Source: Nocardia nova SH22a (GTDB lineage Bacteria > Actinomycetota > Actinomycetes > Mycobacteriales > Mycobacteriaceae). Taken from it: a stretch of 64,000 bases of DNA. Where the stretch lies: contig NZ_CP006850.1 of NCBI RefSeq assembly GCF_000523235.1, forward strand, positions 6,262,001-6,326,000, in the 5' to 3' direction. The notes beneath the pieces were generated by a model. That model saw only the letters and a list, made by a program, of their open reading frames with translations, ran no database searches and was not told the origin of the DNA. Positions 7,835 to 17,218 of this stretch are shown here, in pieces (position 1 is the first letter of the stretch; the number at the start of each line of letters is the position of its first letter). The translations under genes and the position numbers were made by a program.

Positions 7835-8157
7835 ACGCGGCCGGTCCGGCGATCGCGACCCGGAAATCGGCGCCCGCGTCACGCGGCGGACGAGTCTGCC
7901 GCGCGCTCGGACGGCCCGCCGCATTCCCGCGCAGCTGCCACGCTCCAAGGCGACCCGCCCACCCGAATCAGCCTGCCTGCCACGTCGGACTGAACCCGCC
8001 GCGCCCGGATGGGCCGAGTGGTGTCGAAGGCACGGTTCCTGGCACGTACGGGCGCACACGAGGGAGGACCGCCGGTCGGACCCGAATTCGCATCTCCTGG
8101 CAACCGCGGGCCGTGGCAATCTGCGGGCTGTCCAGTTTGTCCGCCTAGCATGGAGGC
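7835..8157. other. Intergenic, no gene seen
   Basis: 323 bp between two plus-strand genes, G+C-rich. Open frames through it have no ribosome binding site and no recognisable protein. No clear terminator hairpin, RNA gene or repeat was found. Confidence 0.4.
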
Positions 8158-8496
8158 ATGCTGCTGCAGATCGTGTTCATCGTGTTGATCGTCGGCGCCC
8201 TGGTGGCGCTGCTGATGAACTTCCGCCGCAGCCGCGGCGGTTCCGGCGGATTCCAGCGGGCGCCACAGGAGGCGGGCACCCTGCGGATCACCGGGGTGAG
8301 CCCCCGCCCGGCCGCTCAGGGCGAGCAGTTCGTGACCATCACCGGCACCCTCTCCGGCCCGAGCGTCGCCGCCGAAACCGTCTACGGCCGCTTCGCCTGG
8401 GATGTGAATCAGTGGCCCTTCCCCGGCCAGGACCTGCCGGTCCTGTATCCGCCCGGCAAGCCCGAGCGCTGGCAGATCGGCTATCCGAACCCTTAG
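8158..8496 (+). CDS. Small membrane-anchored protein of unknown function
   Basis: 112 aa. One N-terminal transmembrane helix (MLLQIVFIVLIVGALVALLM, residues 1-20) followed by a basic stop-transfer segment (NFRRSRGG). Then comes a ~75-residue beta-rich soluble domain (TLRITGVSPRPAAQGEQFV ... YGRFAWDVNQWPFPG ... YPPGKPERWQIGYPNP). With a short cytoplasmic N-terminus and positive residues after the helix, topology is uncertain. It resembles conserved small proteins of Nocardia, with no function I can name. It is convergent with the MetE-like gene. Confidence 0.72.
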   Translation: MLLQIVFIVLIVGALVALLMNFRRSRGGSGGFQRAPQEAGTLRITGVSPRPAAQGEQFVTITGTLSGPSVAAETVYGRFAWDVNQWPFPGQDLPVLYPPGKPERWQIGYPNP

Positions 8497-8604
8497 GCGC
8501 TGCCTGGCAGTGACCGGCCGTCGTAATCCACAGTGTCGTCGCCTGCGCGACCGCAGAGTGGCTCGCGGTCATCGATCAGTGGTGCGGCGGGCGGCAGCCA
8601 CCGC

Positions 8605-9666
8605 TCAGTCGAAGGTGAGCGATTCGGGGTCGTCGGCGTAAGCGCGGGCGATGTCGGTGGCGAGGTCCAGTGCGCGGCGGGCCCATGACAGCGGTGCCGA
8701 GGCCAGGCCGCAGGCCGGGGTGACCAGCACCCGGTCGGACAGGGTGCGGCGTCCGAAACCGAGGCGGTCGATCAGGCGGACGCCGGGTTCGGCGAGTTCT
8801 CGCCAGGTCGGCGGGGTGGCCGGGGCGGTGGTGGGGACCAGGCCCAGCGCGAGGAGCTTTCCCGCGTCCAGGAGTTCGCCGACGGCATCGAGATTTCCGG
8901 TCACGATCGTGGACAGATCGAAACCGATTGCGGCAGCGGCACTTCCCCGCAGGAATTCCAGCGGCGGCGGGCTGGCGCAGCTGTGGATCAGGACCGGGGC
9001 GGACTGCGCCGTGACGACCGTGTCCAGAATGTGCAGGGCCTCGGGCGCGGGCAGGGCGCGCACGGTGTTGAGCACACTGGCGCCGCGCAGGCTGCCGTCG
9101 AGTACGGCCGCCGCGGACGGTTCGTCCAGTTGCACGACGACATCGGCGCCCAGCCGTTTGCCGACTTCGGCGGCGTGTGATCCCACCCCCTCGGCCAGCG
9201 ATTCCGAAAGATCGCGCACCGCACCGGGATCGGTGAGTACGCGATGCCCGTTGGCCAGTTCCACCTGTGCGGCCAGGGTCAGCGGGCCGACCGCCTGCAC
9301 CTTCACCACCCGGCCGGTACCGGCGTAACCCGCTGTCTCCCAAGCCTCTTCGAGCGCGTCGAGGTCGGTGCGCAGCAGATCGCGGGCGCGGCGAGCGGTC
9401 GCACCGGGGCGAGCGCCGAGCCGGTACCCACGGGTCGTGGTGTCGAACTGCATATCGACCAGCAGCGCCGACGCGCGCCCGACCATATCGGAACTCGCAC
9501 CGCGACCGGGCAATTCGGGAAGGTGGGGAAGTCCGGGGAGTTCACCGACGATCGTCGTGGCGGCCTCACGAGGATCGGTGCCCGGCCACGAGCCCACACC
9601 GGTCGCGATACCGCCGCGCAAGCACGACTCCCCGCCGGAACTCTCATCGCTCACTGTGTCACCCAT
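8605..9666 (-). CDS. MetE-like (cobalamin-independent methionine synthase C-domain) protein
   Basis: 353 aa. The ATG at 9666 (MGDTVSDES) has GAGGTGA upstream. The fold is the C-terminal TIM barrel of MetE: ATGVGSWPGTDPREAA at the start, VVVQLDEPSAAAVLDG mid-protein, LIHSCASPPPLEFL (His/Cys zinc-ligand region) and LVTPACGLAS (third zinc ligand, Cys) near the end. At half the length of MetE it belongs to the short MetE-like group represented by M. tuberculosis Rv3015c. Such proteins may transfer methyl groups from unknown donors. It is followed on the same strand, with ~240 bp between, by mnmA and a cysteine desulfurase. Confidence 0.85.
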   Translation of the reverse strand: MGDTVSDESSGGESCLRGGIATGVGSWPGTDPREAATTIVGELPGLPHLPELPGRGASSDMVGRASALLVDMQFDTTTRGYRLGARPGATARRARDLLRTDLDALEEAWETAGYAGTGRVVKVQAVGPLTLAAQVELANGHRVLTDPGAVRDLSESLAEGVGSHAAEVGKRLGADVVVQLDEPSAAAVLDGSLRGASVLNTVRALPAPEALHILDTVVTAQSAPVLIHSCASPPPLEFLRGSAAAAIGFDLSTIVTGNLDAVGELLDAGKLLALGLVPTTAPATPPTWRELAEPGVRLIDRLGFGRRTLSDRVLVTPACGLASAPLSWARRALDLATDIARAYADDPESLTFD

Positions 9667-9903
9667 TTCGATGGTCACCTCTTCGTGGCGGAACGACCGC
9701 CCGTACAACCTTCATGGCGGAACCGACCGCCGGTACAACATCGTCGCAGACCAGCACATCGGCGCGCACCGCCAAGCCGTGCCGCCGCAGCGGCCACGAC
9801 ACCACGCGGGTCATTACGGGACGACAGTCGCGTATGGGGCCGAGCGTCGATCGAGTGGTTGCGGCCACGCCCGACCGGTGCCGACCGGCGGACACGATCA
9901 CGC

Positions 9904-11028
9904 TCACCCGGCCGCTTCGGCAACCGCTCCCGTCGATTCGGGCATCCGATCCCGGCCGGTGTCGCTGATGGTTCCGCTGCCGATTACCTTGTCCCCCAGC
10001 GCATCCGGAAGGTAAGCGACGACAGCCTGCCCACGCGCCACCCCGGTGAGCGGTTCGCGCAGATGCGCGATCAGTCCGCCGTCCTCGGTGGCCGCCACCG
10101 TCGCGGGAGCGATCCCACCGTGCGCGCGCACCTGGACGACGCAGTCGAAGGGAGTCTCGGGAACCTCGCCGGAGGTCCACACCGCGCGGTCCGCGCGGAC
10201 GGTCCACACATCCAGCTCCTCGGCGGGGCCCACGTGCACGGTGCCGGATTCGGGATCGATGCCGGTGACGTAGCGAGGCCGCCCGTCGGCCGCCGGTCCG
10301 GGCAGGCCGAGACCCTTGCGCTGCCCGATCGTGAAGCCGTGCACACCCTCGTGCTCGCCCAGGGTGTGCCCGTCGCTGTCGACGATCGCGCCGGGCCGCA
10401 CCCCGATCGAGGCGCCGAGGAAGGCGCGGGTGTCGCCCGAGGGAATGAAGCAGATGTCGTGCGAGTCCGGCTTGTTCGCGACCGCCAGCCCGCGCTCGGC
10501 GGCCTCCTCGCGAATGCGCGGCTTGGGGGTGTCGCCGACCGGGAACATCGCCCGCGACAGCTGATCGGCGGTGAGGACGGCCAGCACGTAGGACTGATCC
10601 TTGTCGGCGTCGACCGCACGCCGCAGCACGCCGTCGGACAGCTGCGCGTAGTGGCCGGTGACGACGGCGTCGAACCCGAGGGCCACCGCGCGATCGGCCA
10701 GCGCCGAGAACTTGATCTTCTCGTTGCAGCGCAGGCACGGATTCGGGGTCTCACCCGCGGCGTACGCGGCGACGAAGTCGTCGATCACATCCTCTTTGAA
10801 CCGATCCGCGAAATCCCAGACGTAGAACGGGATTCCGAGCACATCGGCGGCGCGGCGGGCATCGCCCGCGTCCTCCTTGGAACAGCAACCGCGCGACCCC
10901 GTGCGCAGGGTGCCGGGTGTGGCCGACAGCGCCAGATGCACTCCGACCACCTCGTGACCGGCGTCGACCGCACGCGCGGCGGCCACGGCGGAATCGACGC
11001 CGCCGCTCATCGCAGCCAGCACTCTCAT
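9904..11028 (-). CDS. mnmA: tRNA-specific 2-thiouridylase MnmA
   Basis: 374 aa. PP-loop ATP pyrophosphatase motif SGGVDS at residues 8-13, catalytic Cys in NPCLRC (Cys98), and the second catalytic Cys in [12 protein letters not shown] (Cys193). MnmA makes the 2-thio group of wobble U34 in tRNA Lys, Glu and Gln, using persulfide sulfur. The start overlaps the stop of the cysteine desulfurase gene by 4 bp (ATGA). Sulfur donor and acceptor are therefore made together, the usual actinobacterial arrangement. Length is normal. Confidence 0.97.
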   Translation of the reverse strand: MRVLAAMSGGVDSAVAAARAVDAGHEVVGVHLALSATPGTLRTGSRGCCSKEDAGDARRAADVLGIPFYVWDFADRFKEDVIDDFVAAYAAGETPNPCLRCNEKIKFSALADRAVALGFDAVVTGHYAQLSDGVLRRAVDADKDQSYVLAVLTADQLSRAMFPVGDTPKPRIREEAAERGLAVANKPDSHDICFIPSGDTRAFLGASIGVRPGAIVDSDGHTLGEHEGVHGFTIGQRKGLGLPGPAADGRPRYVTGIDPESGTVHVGPAEELDVWTVRADRAVWTSGEVPETPFDCVVQVRAHGGIAPATVAATEDGGLIAHLREPLTGVARGQAVVAYLPDALGDKVIGSGTISDTGRDRMPESTGAVAEAAG

Positions 11029-12254
11029 CGTGTACCTCCCTTCGCACCGGCCAGTCCGGCCGCTTCGGCTCGCTCCACCACCGGCGGCAGAACGTCCAGC
11101 AATCTGTCGATATCGGCGCGCGTCGAGGTGTGGCCCAGGGAGAACCGCAACGATCCGCGCGCCCGTCTCGCCTCGACCCCCATCGCGAGCAGCACATGAC
11201 TCGGCGCCGCGACGCCCGCGTTACAGGCCGATCCGGTCGAACATTCGATACCGGCCGCGTCGAGCAGCATCAGCAGGGAATCGCCCTCGCAGCCGGGAAA
11301 GGTGAAGTGCGCATTGCCCGGCAGCCGCCGCTCGCCCACCGCGCCGTTGAGGATCGCACCGGGCACCGCCTCCCGCACTCCGGCGATCAGCCGGTCGCGC
11401 AGTGCGGTCAATTCCACTGTGCGCACGGGCATTTCCCGCACCGTCGCGCGCAGCGCCGCGGCCAGGCCGACGACGGCGGGAACATCGGAGGTGCCCGACC
11501 GCAGGTCTCGTTCGTGGCCGCCACCGTGCACCAGCGGGACGCATTCCACCTGCCGTCCGAGCAGCAGGACGCCGCAACCGTGCGGGCCGCCCACCTTGTG
11601 CGCGGCGAAACCGGCCGCGGACAAGCCGCTCGCGGCGAAGTCGATGGGAAGCTGAGCGGCCGCCTGCACCGCGTCACTGAACATCGGAATTCCGAATTCC
11701 TGTGCGATGGAGGACAATTCGGTGATCGGCTCGACGGTTCCGACCTCGTTGTTGGCCCACATCACCGTCACCAGCGCGGTGTCGTCGGCGTGGGCGGCCA
11801 GCGCCGCGCGCAGGACGGCGGGCGACACCGAGCCCTCCGCGTCGACCTCGAGCAGGGTGACCTGAGCGCCCTCGTGCTGCTGCAGCCACTCCACCGCGTC
11901 CAGGACGGCATGGTGCTCGACGGCACTCACGAGGATGCGGGTGCGCCGGGGATTCGCGGCGCGGCGAGCCCAATAGATTCCCTTGACGGCCAGATTGTCG
12001 CTCTCGGTACCGCCGGAGGTGAAGATCACCTCCGAGGGACGCGCCCCGAGATCGGCGGCGATGGACTCGCGCGACTCCTCCAGCATCCGGCGCGCGGCGC
12101 GGCCGGAACCGTGCAGTGAAGAGGCATTACCGGCCGTGCCGAGGGCGGCCGCCATCGCCTCGACGGCGGCCGGATACATCGGTGTCGTGGCCGCGTGATC
12201 GAGGTAGACCGTCTTGGGCGCCGCTGCGACCGGACCCGGGAAAGCCGACATCAT
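11025..12254 (-). CDS. iscS: Cysteine desulfurase (IscS/NifS type)
   Basis: 409 aa, PLP-dependent aminotransferase class V. The PLP lysine lies in [11 protein letters not shown] (Lys219) and the persulfide-forming Cys in STGSACNAG (Cys343). N-terminal YLDHAATTP is the family signature. It releases sulfur from cysteine as an enzyme-bound persulfide and, as the first gene of the pair with mnmA, most likely feeds tRNA thiolation. Two adjacent ATGs (12254, 12251) are possible starts, neither with a strong ribosome binding site. Confidence 0.94.
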   Translation of the reverse strand: MMSAFPGPVAAAPKTVYLDHAATTPMYPAAVEAMAAALGTAGNASSLHGSGRAARRMLEESRESIAADLGARPSEVIFTSGGTESDNLAVKGIYWARRAANPRRTRILVSAVEHHAVLDAVEWLQQHEGAQVTLLEVDAEGSVSPAVLRAALAAHADDTALVTVMWANNEVGTVEPITELSSIAQEFGIPMFSDAVQAAAQLPIDFAASGLSAAGFAAHKVGGPHGCGVLLLGRQVECVPLVHGGGHERDLRSGTSDVPAVVGLAAALRATVREMPVRTVELTALRDRLIAGVREAVPGAILNGAVGERRLPGNAHFTFPGCEGDSLLMLLDAAGIECSTGSACNAGVAAPSHVLLAMGVEARRARGSLRFSLGHTSTRADIDRLLDVLPPVVERAEAAGLAGAKGGTR

Positions 12255-12740
12255 GACCGAACCAGCCTATCCGATCGTTGACCTGCGCATCCTTGGGGTA
12301 TCCCGACCCGGCGACGGTTCTCCGCAATTCCGCACACCACCGGCACAACCCGGCGCCCGCACCCCGATATTCCCGCCCGATGCGCCACGCCACCGTGACA
12401 GACCCGCAACCACATTGTTGTGCTACCCGTTTGCTGTAACACCGACGCCAGCGGCGGCGATAACTAAGCCCACTGGCAACCGATCGATTCCATTCGAAAT
12501 CTATTGAAATTCATCCCCTTTCGCTTCAATCGACGCGAATAAATAGGTTTGCGGTCGACGGCCGAGCTGACTACGATGATTGCTGAGCGATTACCACGGT
12601 AATTCGTTTTCGTTCAGGCGGGAGCGTTCGCAAGTCTTCCGGCCTCGTCGTGGTGGGTGGTCGCTCGGGGGTTGTTCGCACAGACGTGACGGTTGAGCGC
12701 GGGGTGCAGTCGTACCTGCGCCGTGAGGGTGAGGAGAACG
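12255..12740. other. Divergent intergenic region upstream of the cysteine desulfurase gene
   Basis: 486 bp. The part from ~12420 to 12610 is notably A+T-rich for this genome, so promoters are likely here. It contains the inverted repeat ATTACC-AC-GGTAAT (12590-12603), a possible operator for the downstream small gene. No RNA structure or further gene could be supported. Confidence 0.35.
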
Positions 12741-13055
12741 GTGAGCGGCAAACTGACTACGGCAACTCCGGACGTACTGGTGGAGGAGATCATCGATCGC
12801 TACGGGTCGATCGCACAGTTCTGCGACCTCCTGCGCCTGGATCTGGACGATCCGACCATCGAACTGCCGCGTATTCCGATGGGTCCCCGCTCACAACAGA
12901 GGTGGCCCCAGCCTCCGCCTCCGGTCGCGGCGAGTTTCTCCAGCACCGAGCCGGGTCCGCCCGACGCGCCGCCCACCGAGGACGGTTCCGCGGTCGGCGA
13001 AGCGAACCGGCGGCGCGGATTCTGGCGCCGGTTCATCGCGTGGTGGCGCCCCTGA
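12741..13055 (+). CDS. Small hypothetical protein with cationic, Trp-rich C-terminus
   Basis: 104 aa from a GTG at 12741, chosen because GGTGAGGAG ends 4 bp upstream. The N-terminal ~45 residues (DVLVEEIIDRYGSIAQFCDLL) look like a short helical domain. Residues 50-85 are Pro/Ser/Glu-rich and disordered. The last 15 residues are Arg- and Trp-rich (RRRGFWRRFIAWWRP), which could bind membrane or nucleic acid. I do not recognise a family. The gene stands alone between the cysteine desulfurase and an AraC gene. Confidence 0.6.
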   Translation: MSGKLTTATPDVLVEEIIDRYGSIAQFCDLLRLDLDDPTIELPRIPMGPRSQQRWPQPPPPVAASFSSTEPGPPDAPPTEDGSAVGEANRRRGFWRRFIAWWRP

Positions 13056-13098
13056 CGTCCGCATCGCGCCGGTCCGGCCGTCTGGCAGGGTCGTACCG

Positions 13099-13776
13099 GT
13101 GGACATCCCGCATTTCACGATCGGCACCGGCTATGCGGCCTACCGGGGGCCGGTGACCGACAGCGCTGTCCACCGGCACGCCGCCTTCCAGATCGCCCGC
13201 GCGCCCGACGGCGTCGAACTGGTGGACGCGGCCGGAATCCGGCACCGTTCGACGGTGCTGCTGGTTCCGCCCGCGCAGCACCACCGCATTCGTGCCGTCA
13301 CACGGCTGGAGACCTTTTTCGTCGAACCCCACTGCGTGTTCGCCGATCGGCTGCGGGCGCTGTGCGCCGATGGGATCACCGCCGCGCCCGGACTCCAAGG
13401 CGTGGGCGAGGACGAGATCCGGGCGGGAACGAGTCCGTCCGCCGATCTCGATCCCCGGCTGTTGCTGGCGATGGATCTTCTGCGGGACAACGGATTTCCG
13501 ATGCCGGAACTGGCGGCGGCGGTGGGGCTGTCCCCGCAGCGATTGCGGGCACTGGCGCGGGCGCAGGTGGGTATGCCGCTCACCCGGTGGCGAGTGTGGA
13601 CCCGATTGCGCCGGGCGGCGCAGCAGCTGCGGTCGGGCGATTCGGTGGCCGATGCCGCGATCGCGGCCGGATTCGCCGATCAGGCCCACTTCACCCGGCA
13701 GTTGCGCGACATGATGGGTATGACACCGGCGCAGGTCCAGCCGATCCTGTGCCCTCAGTCCCGCCGCGCGACGTAG
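13099..13776 (+). CDS. AraC-family transcriptional regulator
   Basis: 225 aa from a GTG with GGCAGGG upstream. The N-terminal half is a cupin-like sensor (FQIARAPDGVELVD, STVLLVPPAQHHRIRAV). The C-terminal ~95 residues are two HTH motifs of the AraC type (MPELAAAVGLSPQRLRALARAQ; AIAAGFADQAHFTRQLRDMMG). It is shorter than classical AraC (about 290 aa). It ends inside the 3' end of the convergent methyltransferase gene (22-bp overlap). The ligand is unknown; targets are probably nearby, such as the methyltransferase. Confidence 0.88.
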   Translation: MDIPHFTIGTGYAAYRGPVTDSAVHRHAAFQIARAPDGVELVDAAGIRHRSTVLLVPPAQHHRIRAVTRLETFFVEPHCVFADRLRALCADGITAAPGLQGVGEDEIRAGTSPSADLDPRLLLAMDLLRDNGFPMPELAAAVGLSPQRLRALARAQVGMPLTRWRVWTRLRRAAQQLRSGDSVADAAIAAGFADQAHFTRQLRDMMGMTPAQVQPILCPQSRRAT

Positions 13777-14405
13777 ATCGAGACCGATCCGGACACGGTG
13801 GACACCACTTCGGCCTCGCGGACATCACGGAATCCGGTGTCGCACATCAGGTCTGGCAGCACACCGTCGGCATTCGGCTGGGTGTCGGCCTTACCGTCGG
13901 CGAATTGGACGATCCGGAAGGCCGTGCGCATCAGGGCTGTGCGCTGCTGCCCGTAATCGGCGATCACCAGCCGTCCGCCGGGACGCAGTACCTCGTACAT
14001 CGAGGCCAGGATCGCCCGCTTCACCGCGAGCGGGCACTGATGCAGCACCAGACTCGACAACACGGTGTCGACCGTGCCCGGACCGGACACTTCCGTCAGC
14101 CGGTCGCCCATCCCCTCGCACCAGCGCACCGCGGCCCCCGCGGCCTCGCCCTTGCGCCGCGCGGCCGCGAGCACCGCCGGATCCGGGTCGACGCCGACGA
14201 TGTCCGCGCGCGGCTCCACCCGCGCCACCAGCAGGGTGGACGATCCGGTACCGCAGCCCACATCGACGATCAGCTCCCCCGGCCGCGGCGCGACGTACAT
14301 CACGGCGAGTGCGCGCCACAGTCGTTCCCGGGTCAGCGCGACCACGGAATCGTAGAAACCGACGGGTGCGAATCGTCCGAGAGCGGGGGTGAAGGTATCG
14401 GTCAT
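13755..14405 (-). CDS. Class I SAM-dependent methyltransferase
   Basis: 216 aa. Start at the ATG at 14405 (MTDTFTPALGRFAPVGFYDS). Motif I VDVGCGTGSS (SAM binding), motif II VGVDPDPAV with acidic residue, motif III/IV TVDTVLSSLVLHQCP, and LRPGGRLVIADYG. This is the UbiE/COQ5-like methyltransferase fold. The substrate cannot be told from sequence. It is convergent with the AraC gene (22-bp overlap). The divergent neighbour is a thioesterase-like gene, which may point to a small lipid- or polyketide-related task, but that is only a guess. Confidence 0.86.
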   Translation of the reverse strand: MTDTFTPALGRFAPVGFYDSVVALTRERLWRALAVMYVAPRPGELIVDVGCGTGSSTLLVARVEPRADIVGVDPDPAVLAAARRKGEAAGAAVRWCEGMGDRLTEVSGPGTVDTVLSSLVLHQCPLAVKRAILASMYEVLRPGGRLVIADYGQQRTALMRTAFRIVQFADGKADTQPNADGVLPDLMCDTGFRDVREAEVVSTVSGSVSIYVARRD

Positions 14406-14557
14406 ATGGCCAGTCTCGGCCGCCGGTGGCGTGTGGTCTTGAACGAATCGCTCGCACGCCCGGCGCACCCCGGCGGGCAACACCGAGACGCCGCGGTCGA
14501 TGATCGACTACGGACGTCCGGCGTACCGAGGGGCCGGACGAGGAAGGAGTTCCGCGC

Positions 14558-15373
14558 GTGAACAGTGCGTTCTTCCGCGTGAAGTACGGGGATACCGAGG
14601 AACTGCATCCCGAATCGCGCGCGAGCAGCGGCTGGGGTGCCGATCAGATGCGCGGGCCCGCGGTGAGCGCGGCACTGGCGCGTGAGGCGGAGCGGACGCT
14701 GGCGCGCCTGGACCGGCCCGATCTGCAACCGGTGCGGTGGACCTTGGATCTGTTCCGCGCGGTGCGGATGCGGCCCTCGGTCACCTCGGCGACGGTGGTG
14801 CGGGAGGGGCCGCGGCTGTGCGTCGTCGACGCGGTGCTGAGCCAGGACGGCGAACCCAGGGCCCGCGCGAGTGTGCTGTTCCTGCGTCCGACCGAGGCGC
14901 CGCCGGGGCAGGTCTGGTCCGGCGGTACCAGCCCGGAACCGCCGCCGGAGGGTCTGCTGCCGGTCGGCGATCCGGAGCGGCTGTACTTCACCGAGGCCGA
15001 CGGCTGGGGCGAGTGGAGCGACGCCTTCCGCGACAGTCCGCGAAAACGTATCTGGCACTTCCCGGTTCCCGCCGTGGACGGTGAGGATCCGAGCCCGTTC
15101 CAGGTCGCCGCCTCGGTCGCCGATGTCACCAATATGGTGTCCAACCTCGGCAGTGCGGGACTGGAGTACATCAACGCCGATGTGTCGATGACGCTGTCCC
15201 GACCGCCGACAGGGCTCGAAGTGGGACTCGCGCTGACCGACCGCACCGAACACGCGGGTATCTCGGTCGGCACGGCGGTTCTGTTCGACCGGTCGGGTGC
15301 GCTCGGGACCGCCACCGTCTCCGGACTCGCCAACGCACGGCGCGCGGTGCGTATCGCGCGGGGTGCGGAGTGA
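14558..15373 (+). CDS. Acyl-CoA thioesterase-like protein (TesB-type double hotdog)
   Basis: 271 aa from a GTG preceded by AGGAAGGAG. The sequence pattern fits the actinobacterial thioesterase family with two hotdog repeats: RPSVTSATVVREGPRLCVVDAVL with a preceding WTLDLFRAV strand, and the second repeat YINADVSMTLSRPPTGLEVGLAL ending in GTATVSGLANAR. Such enzymes hydrolyse or hold acyl-CoA esters in lipid turnover. The gene is transcribed divergently from the methyltransferase and converges on an MFS pump gene. Substrate unknown. Confidence 0.78.
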   Translation: MNSAFFRVKYGDTEELHPESRASSGWGADQMRGPAVSAALAREAERTLARLDRPDLQPVRWTLDLFRAVRMRPSVTSATVVREGPRLCVVDAVLSQDGEPRARASVLFLRPTEAPPGQVWSGGTSPEPPPEGLLPVGDPERLYFTEADGWGEWSDAFRDSPRKRIWHFPVPAVDGEDPSPFQVAASVADVTNMVSNLGSAGLEYINADVSMTLSRPPTGLEVGLALTDRTEHAGISVGTAVLFDRSGALGTATVSGLANARRAVRIARGAE

Positions 15374-15420
15374 GGTTCGTGCCGAGGATGTTCGGCGGCC
15401 TGCCACCGCGCACCGGCCGC

Positions 15421-16866
15421 TCACGGAATCGCCTGCTGTTCACCGCGTGAGTTCGCGGTGCGGCAGGCGATCAGGGCCGCGACCAACGCGAGCGCACCGG
15501 CCACGAACAAGGCGATACGGAATCCGGATGTCATCGCCTCGATCGGGGTGTTCCCTCGGGCCAGTGCGGAATTCGTGTGCGAGGTGGCGACGGCGGTGAG
15601 CACCGCCAGGCCGATGGCGCCACCGAGTTGCTGGGCGGTGTTGAGTAGTGCGGCGGCCAAACCTGCCTGTTCGCCCGGTACGCCCGCATTCGCCGCGGTG
15701 GTGTTGGACACGAATACCGCGCCCATCCCGACCGACATGATCAGCAGGCCGGGCAGCAGATCGTGCAGATAGGTGCCGTGCACGGGCAGCCGGGACAGCA
15801 GGATGACCCCGAGTCCGCCGACTGCCGCGCCGCCGACGATCACCGGGCGGGTTCCGGTGCGGGGGAAGATCTTCGCGAACAGACCCGCCGAGGCCCCGAT
15901 GGCCAGGCTCACCGGCAGCGAGGCCAGGCCCGCGCGAAATTCGCTGTAGCCGAGGACATTCTGCATGTACAGCGTGACGAAGAAGAACATCGCGATCATG
16001 CCAGCGGCCACGGTCAGCTGGGTGAGATCGGCGGCAGCCAGGCCGCGAATCCGGAATATCGACAGGGGGACGAGCGGATTCGCGGTGAGACGCTCGTTGA
16101 CGACGAAGCCGATCAGCAGCAGTGCCGCCGCCGTCAGCGTGACGATCGTGTGCGCGCTCGCCCATCCGTGCGCGGGTGCCTGGACCAGTCCGTAGACGAG
16201 CAGCATCAGTCCGCCGGTGGCCGTGGCGGTGCCGAGCAGATCGAATCCGCCGCGCACCTCGTTGCGCCGATCATCGGGCAGCAGAACGGGAATCGCGATC
16301 AGCGCCAGCAGGCAGACCGGGGTGTTGACGTAGAACACCCAGCGCCAGCCCGGCCCCTGGGTCAGCACACCACCGAGGAAAACCCCTGCCGCCGAGGCCA
16401 ATCCGGCCGCACCGCCCCAAGCGCTCATGGCGGTGTTGCGTTCGGGGCCTTCCCGGAAACTGGTGGTGAGAGCCGACAGCGCGGCGGGCAGCATCAACGC
16501 GGCACCCACGCCCTGCGCCACCCGCGCGCCGATCAGCAGGCCGGCGGTGTCGGAGAGTCCGCCCACGGCCGAGGAGATTCCGACGATCGCGGTGCCGGTG
16601 AGCAGGATCCGCCGCCGCCCGAGCAGATCGGCCAGCCTGCCACCGAGCAGCATCAGCCCGCCGTATGTCACCAGATAACCGCTGGTGATCCACTGCAACG
16701 TCGACATCGGCACCTCGAGCTCGCGCTGAATCGTCGCCAGCGCGATGTTGACGATCGACCCGTCGACGAAGTCGAGGAATGCGACCGTGCACAACAACGC
16801 GAGTACCAGCTTGCCCCGGCGCGTGCCGAGAAACGACGGAGTCCCCGCCACCACGGATGTATCCAC
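15421..16866 (-). CDS. MFS multidrug transporter, DHA2 (EmrB/QacA) family
   Basis: 481 aa with about 14 predicted membrane segments. Motif A GGRLADLLGRRRIL and the N-terminal FLDFVDGSIVNIALATIQREL (D-x-SIV-NVALP-like) are typical of DHA2 drug:proton antiporters. A GTG at 16866 with GGAAAGGGCGG upstream is the preferred start; an ATG at 16941 in the same frame has no ribosome binding site and would place coding sequence next to the operator-like palindrome at 16945-16958. Exports hydrophobic or cationic compounds. No regulator gene adjoins it. Confidence 0.9.
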   Translation of the reverse strand: MDTSVVAGTPSFLGTRRGKLVLALLCTVAFLDFVDGSIVNIALATIQRELEVPMSTLQWITSGYLVTYGGLMLLGGRLADLLGRRRILLTGTAIVGISSAVGGLSDTAGLLIGARVAQGVGAALMLPAALSALTTSFREGPERNTAMSAWGGAAGLASAAGVFLGGVLTQGPGWRWVFYVNTPVCLLALIAIPVLLPDDRRNEVRGGFDLLGTATATGGLMLLVYGLVQAPAHGWASAHTIVTLTAAALLLIGFVVNERLTANPLVPLSIFRIRGLAAADLTQLTVAAGMIAMFFFVTLYMQNVLGYSEFRAGLASLPVSLAIGASAGLFAKIFPRTGTRPVIVGGAAVGGLGVILLSRLPVHGTYLHDLLPGLLIMSVGMGAVFVSNTTAANAGVPGEQAGLAAALLNTAQQLGGAIGLAVLTAVATSHTNSALARGNTPIEAMTSGFRIALFVAGALALVAALIACRTANSRGEQQAIP

Positions 16867-16944
16867 CGAACCGCCCTTTCCAGGATGGACGCCCACTGCG
16901 TCCGCGCCCTCGAGAGGCCGGGCGGGCGGAAAATGTGACATGTT

Positions 16945-16958
16945 GTGATGTACATCAC
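16945..16958. promoter_or_regulatory. Perfect 14-bp palindrome GTGATGTACATCAC
   Basis: The perfect inverted repeat GTGATGTACATCAC lies 79 bp upstream of the preferred start of the MFS pump gene and 51 bp upstream of the Mop-like gene on the other strand. Its length and symmetry fit a repressor operator of the GntR or a similar class. No cognate regulator is adjacent, so the assignment is structural only. Confidence 0.5.
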
Positions 16959-17008
16959 TGCCTGCGCGCTACCCGGTTGGTCACCGACACCGGGCGTATG
17001 TTCGCCAC

Positions 17009-17218
17009 ATGCGCCTGAGCACCAGGAACCAACTCGACGGAACCGTCATCTCCGTGACCCGCGGTGAGGCCATGGCCGTGGTCCGGGTCCGGCTGACCGG
17101 CGGGGACGAGATCACCTCGTCCATCACCCGGGATGCCGTGGACGATCTGGCGTTGGCCGAAGGAGCCACCGTGAAGGTGCTGATCAAGTCGACCGAGGTC
17201 ACGCTCGGCATCGAATAG
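17009..17218 (+). CDS. Mop/TOBE-domain molybdenum-binding protein
   Basis: 69 aa, a single Mop (TOBE) domain: STRNQLDGTVISVTRGEAMAVVRVRL ... ITSSITRDAVDDLALAEGATVKVLIKSTEVTLGI. Free-standing Mop proteins (molbindins) assemble into hexamers that bind several molybdate ions and serve as storage or buffer. The same domain occurs in the HTH-Mop regulator and at the ModC C-terminus encoded 8-11 kb away. Start at the ATG at 17009, with no strong ribosome binding site upstream. Confidence 0.9.
   Translation: MRLSTRNQLDGTVISVTRGEAMAVVRVRLTGGDEITSSITRDAVDDLALAEGATVKVLIKSTEVTLGIE

Noticed and set aside
9244..11199. Long open frame opposite the MetE-like and mnmA genes
   Set aside because: Spans two well-supported genes and the gap between them in antisense; repetitive Arg/Gly/Asp composition and no ribosome binding site.
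12590..12603. ATTACC-AC-GGTAAT inverted repeat as a strong operator
   Set aside because: Only six-base arms in an A+T-rich stretch; kept as a note inside the intergenic entry, not as a separate site.
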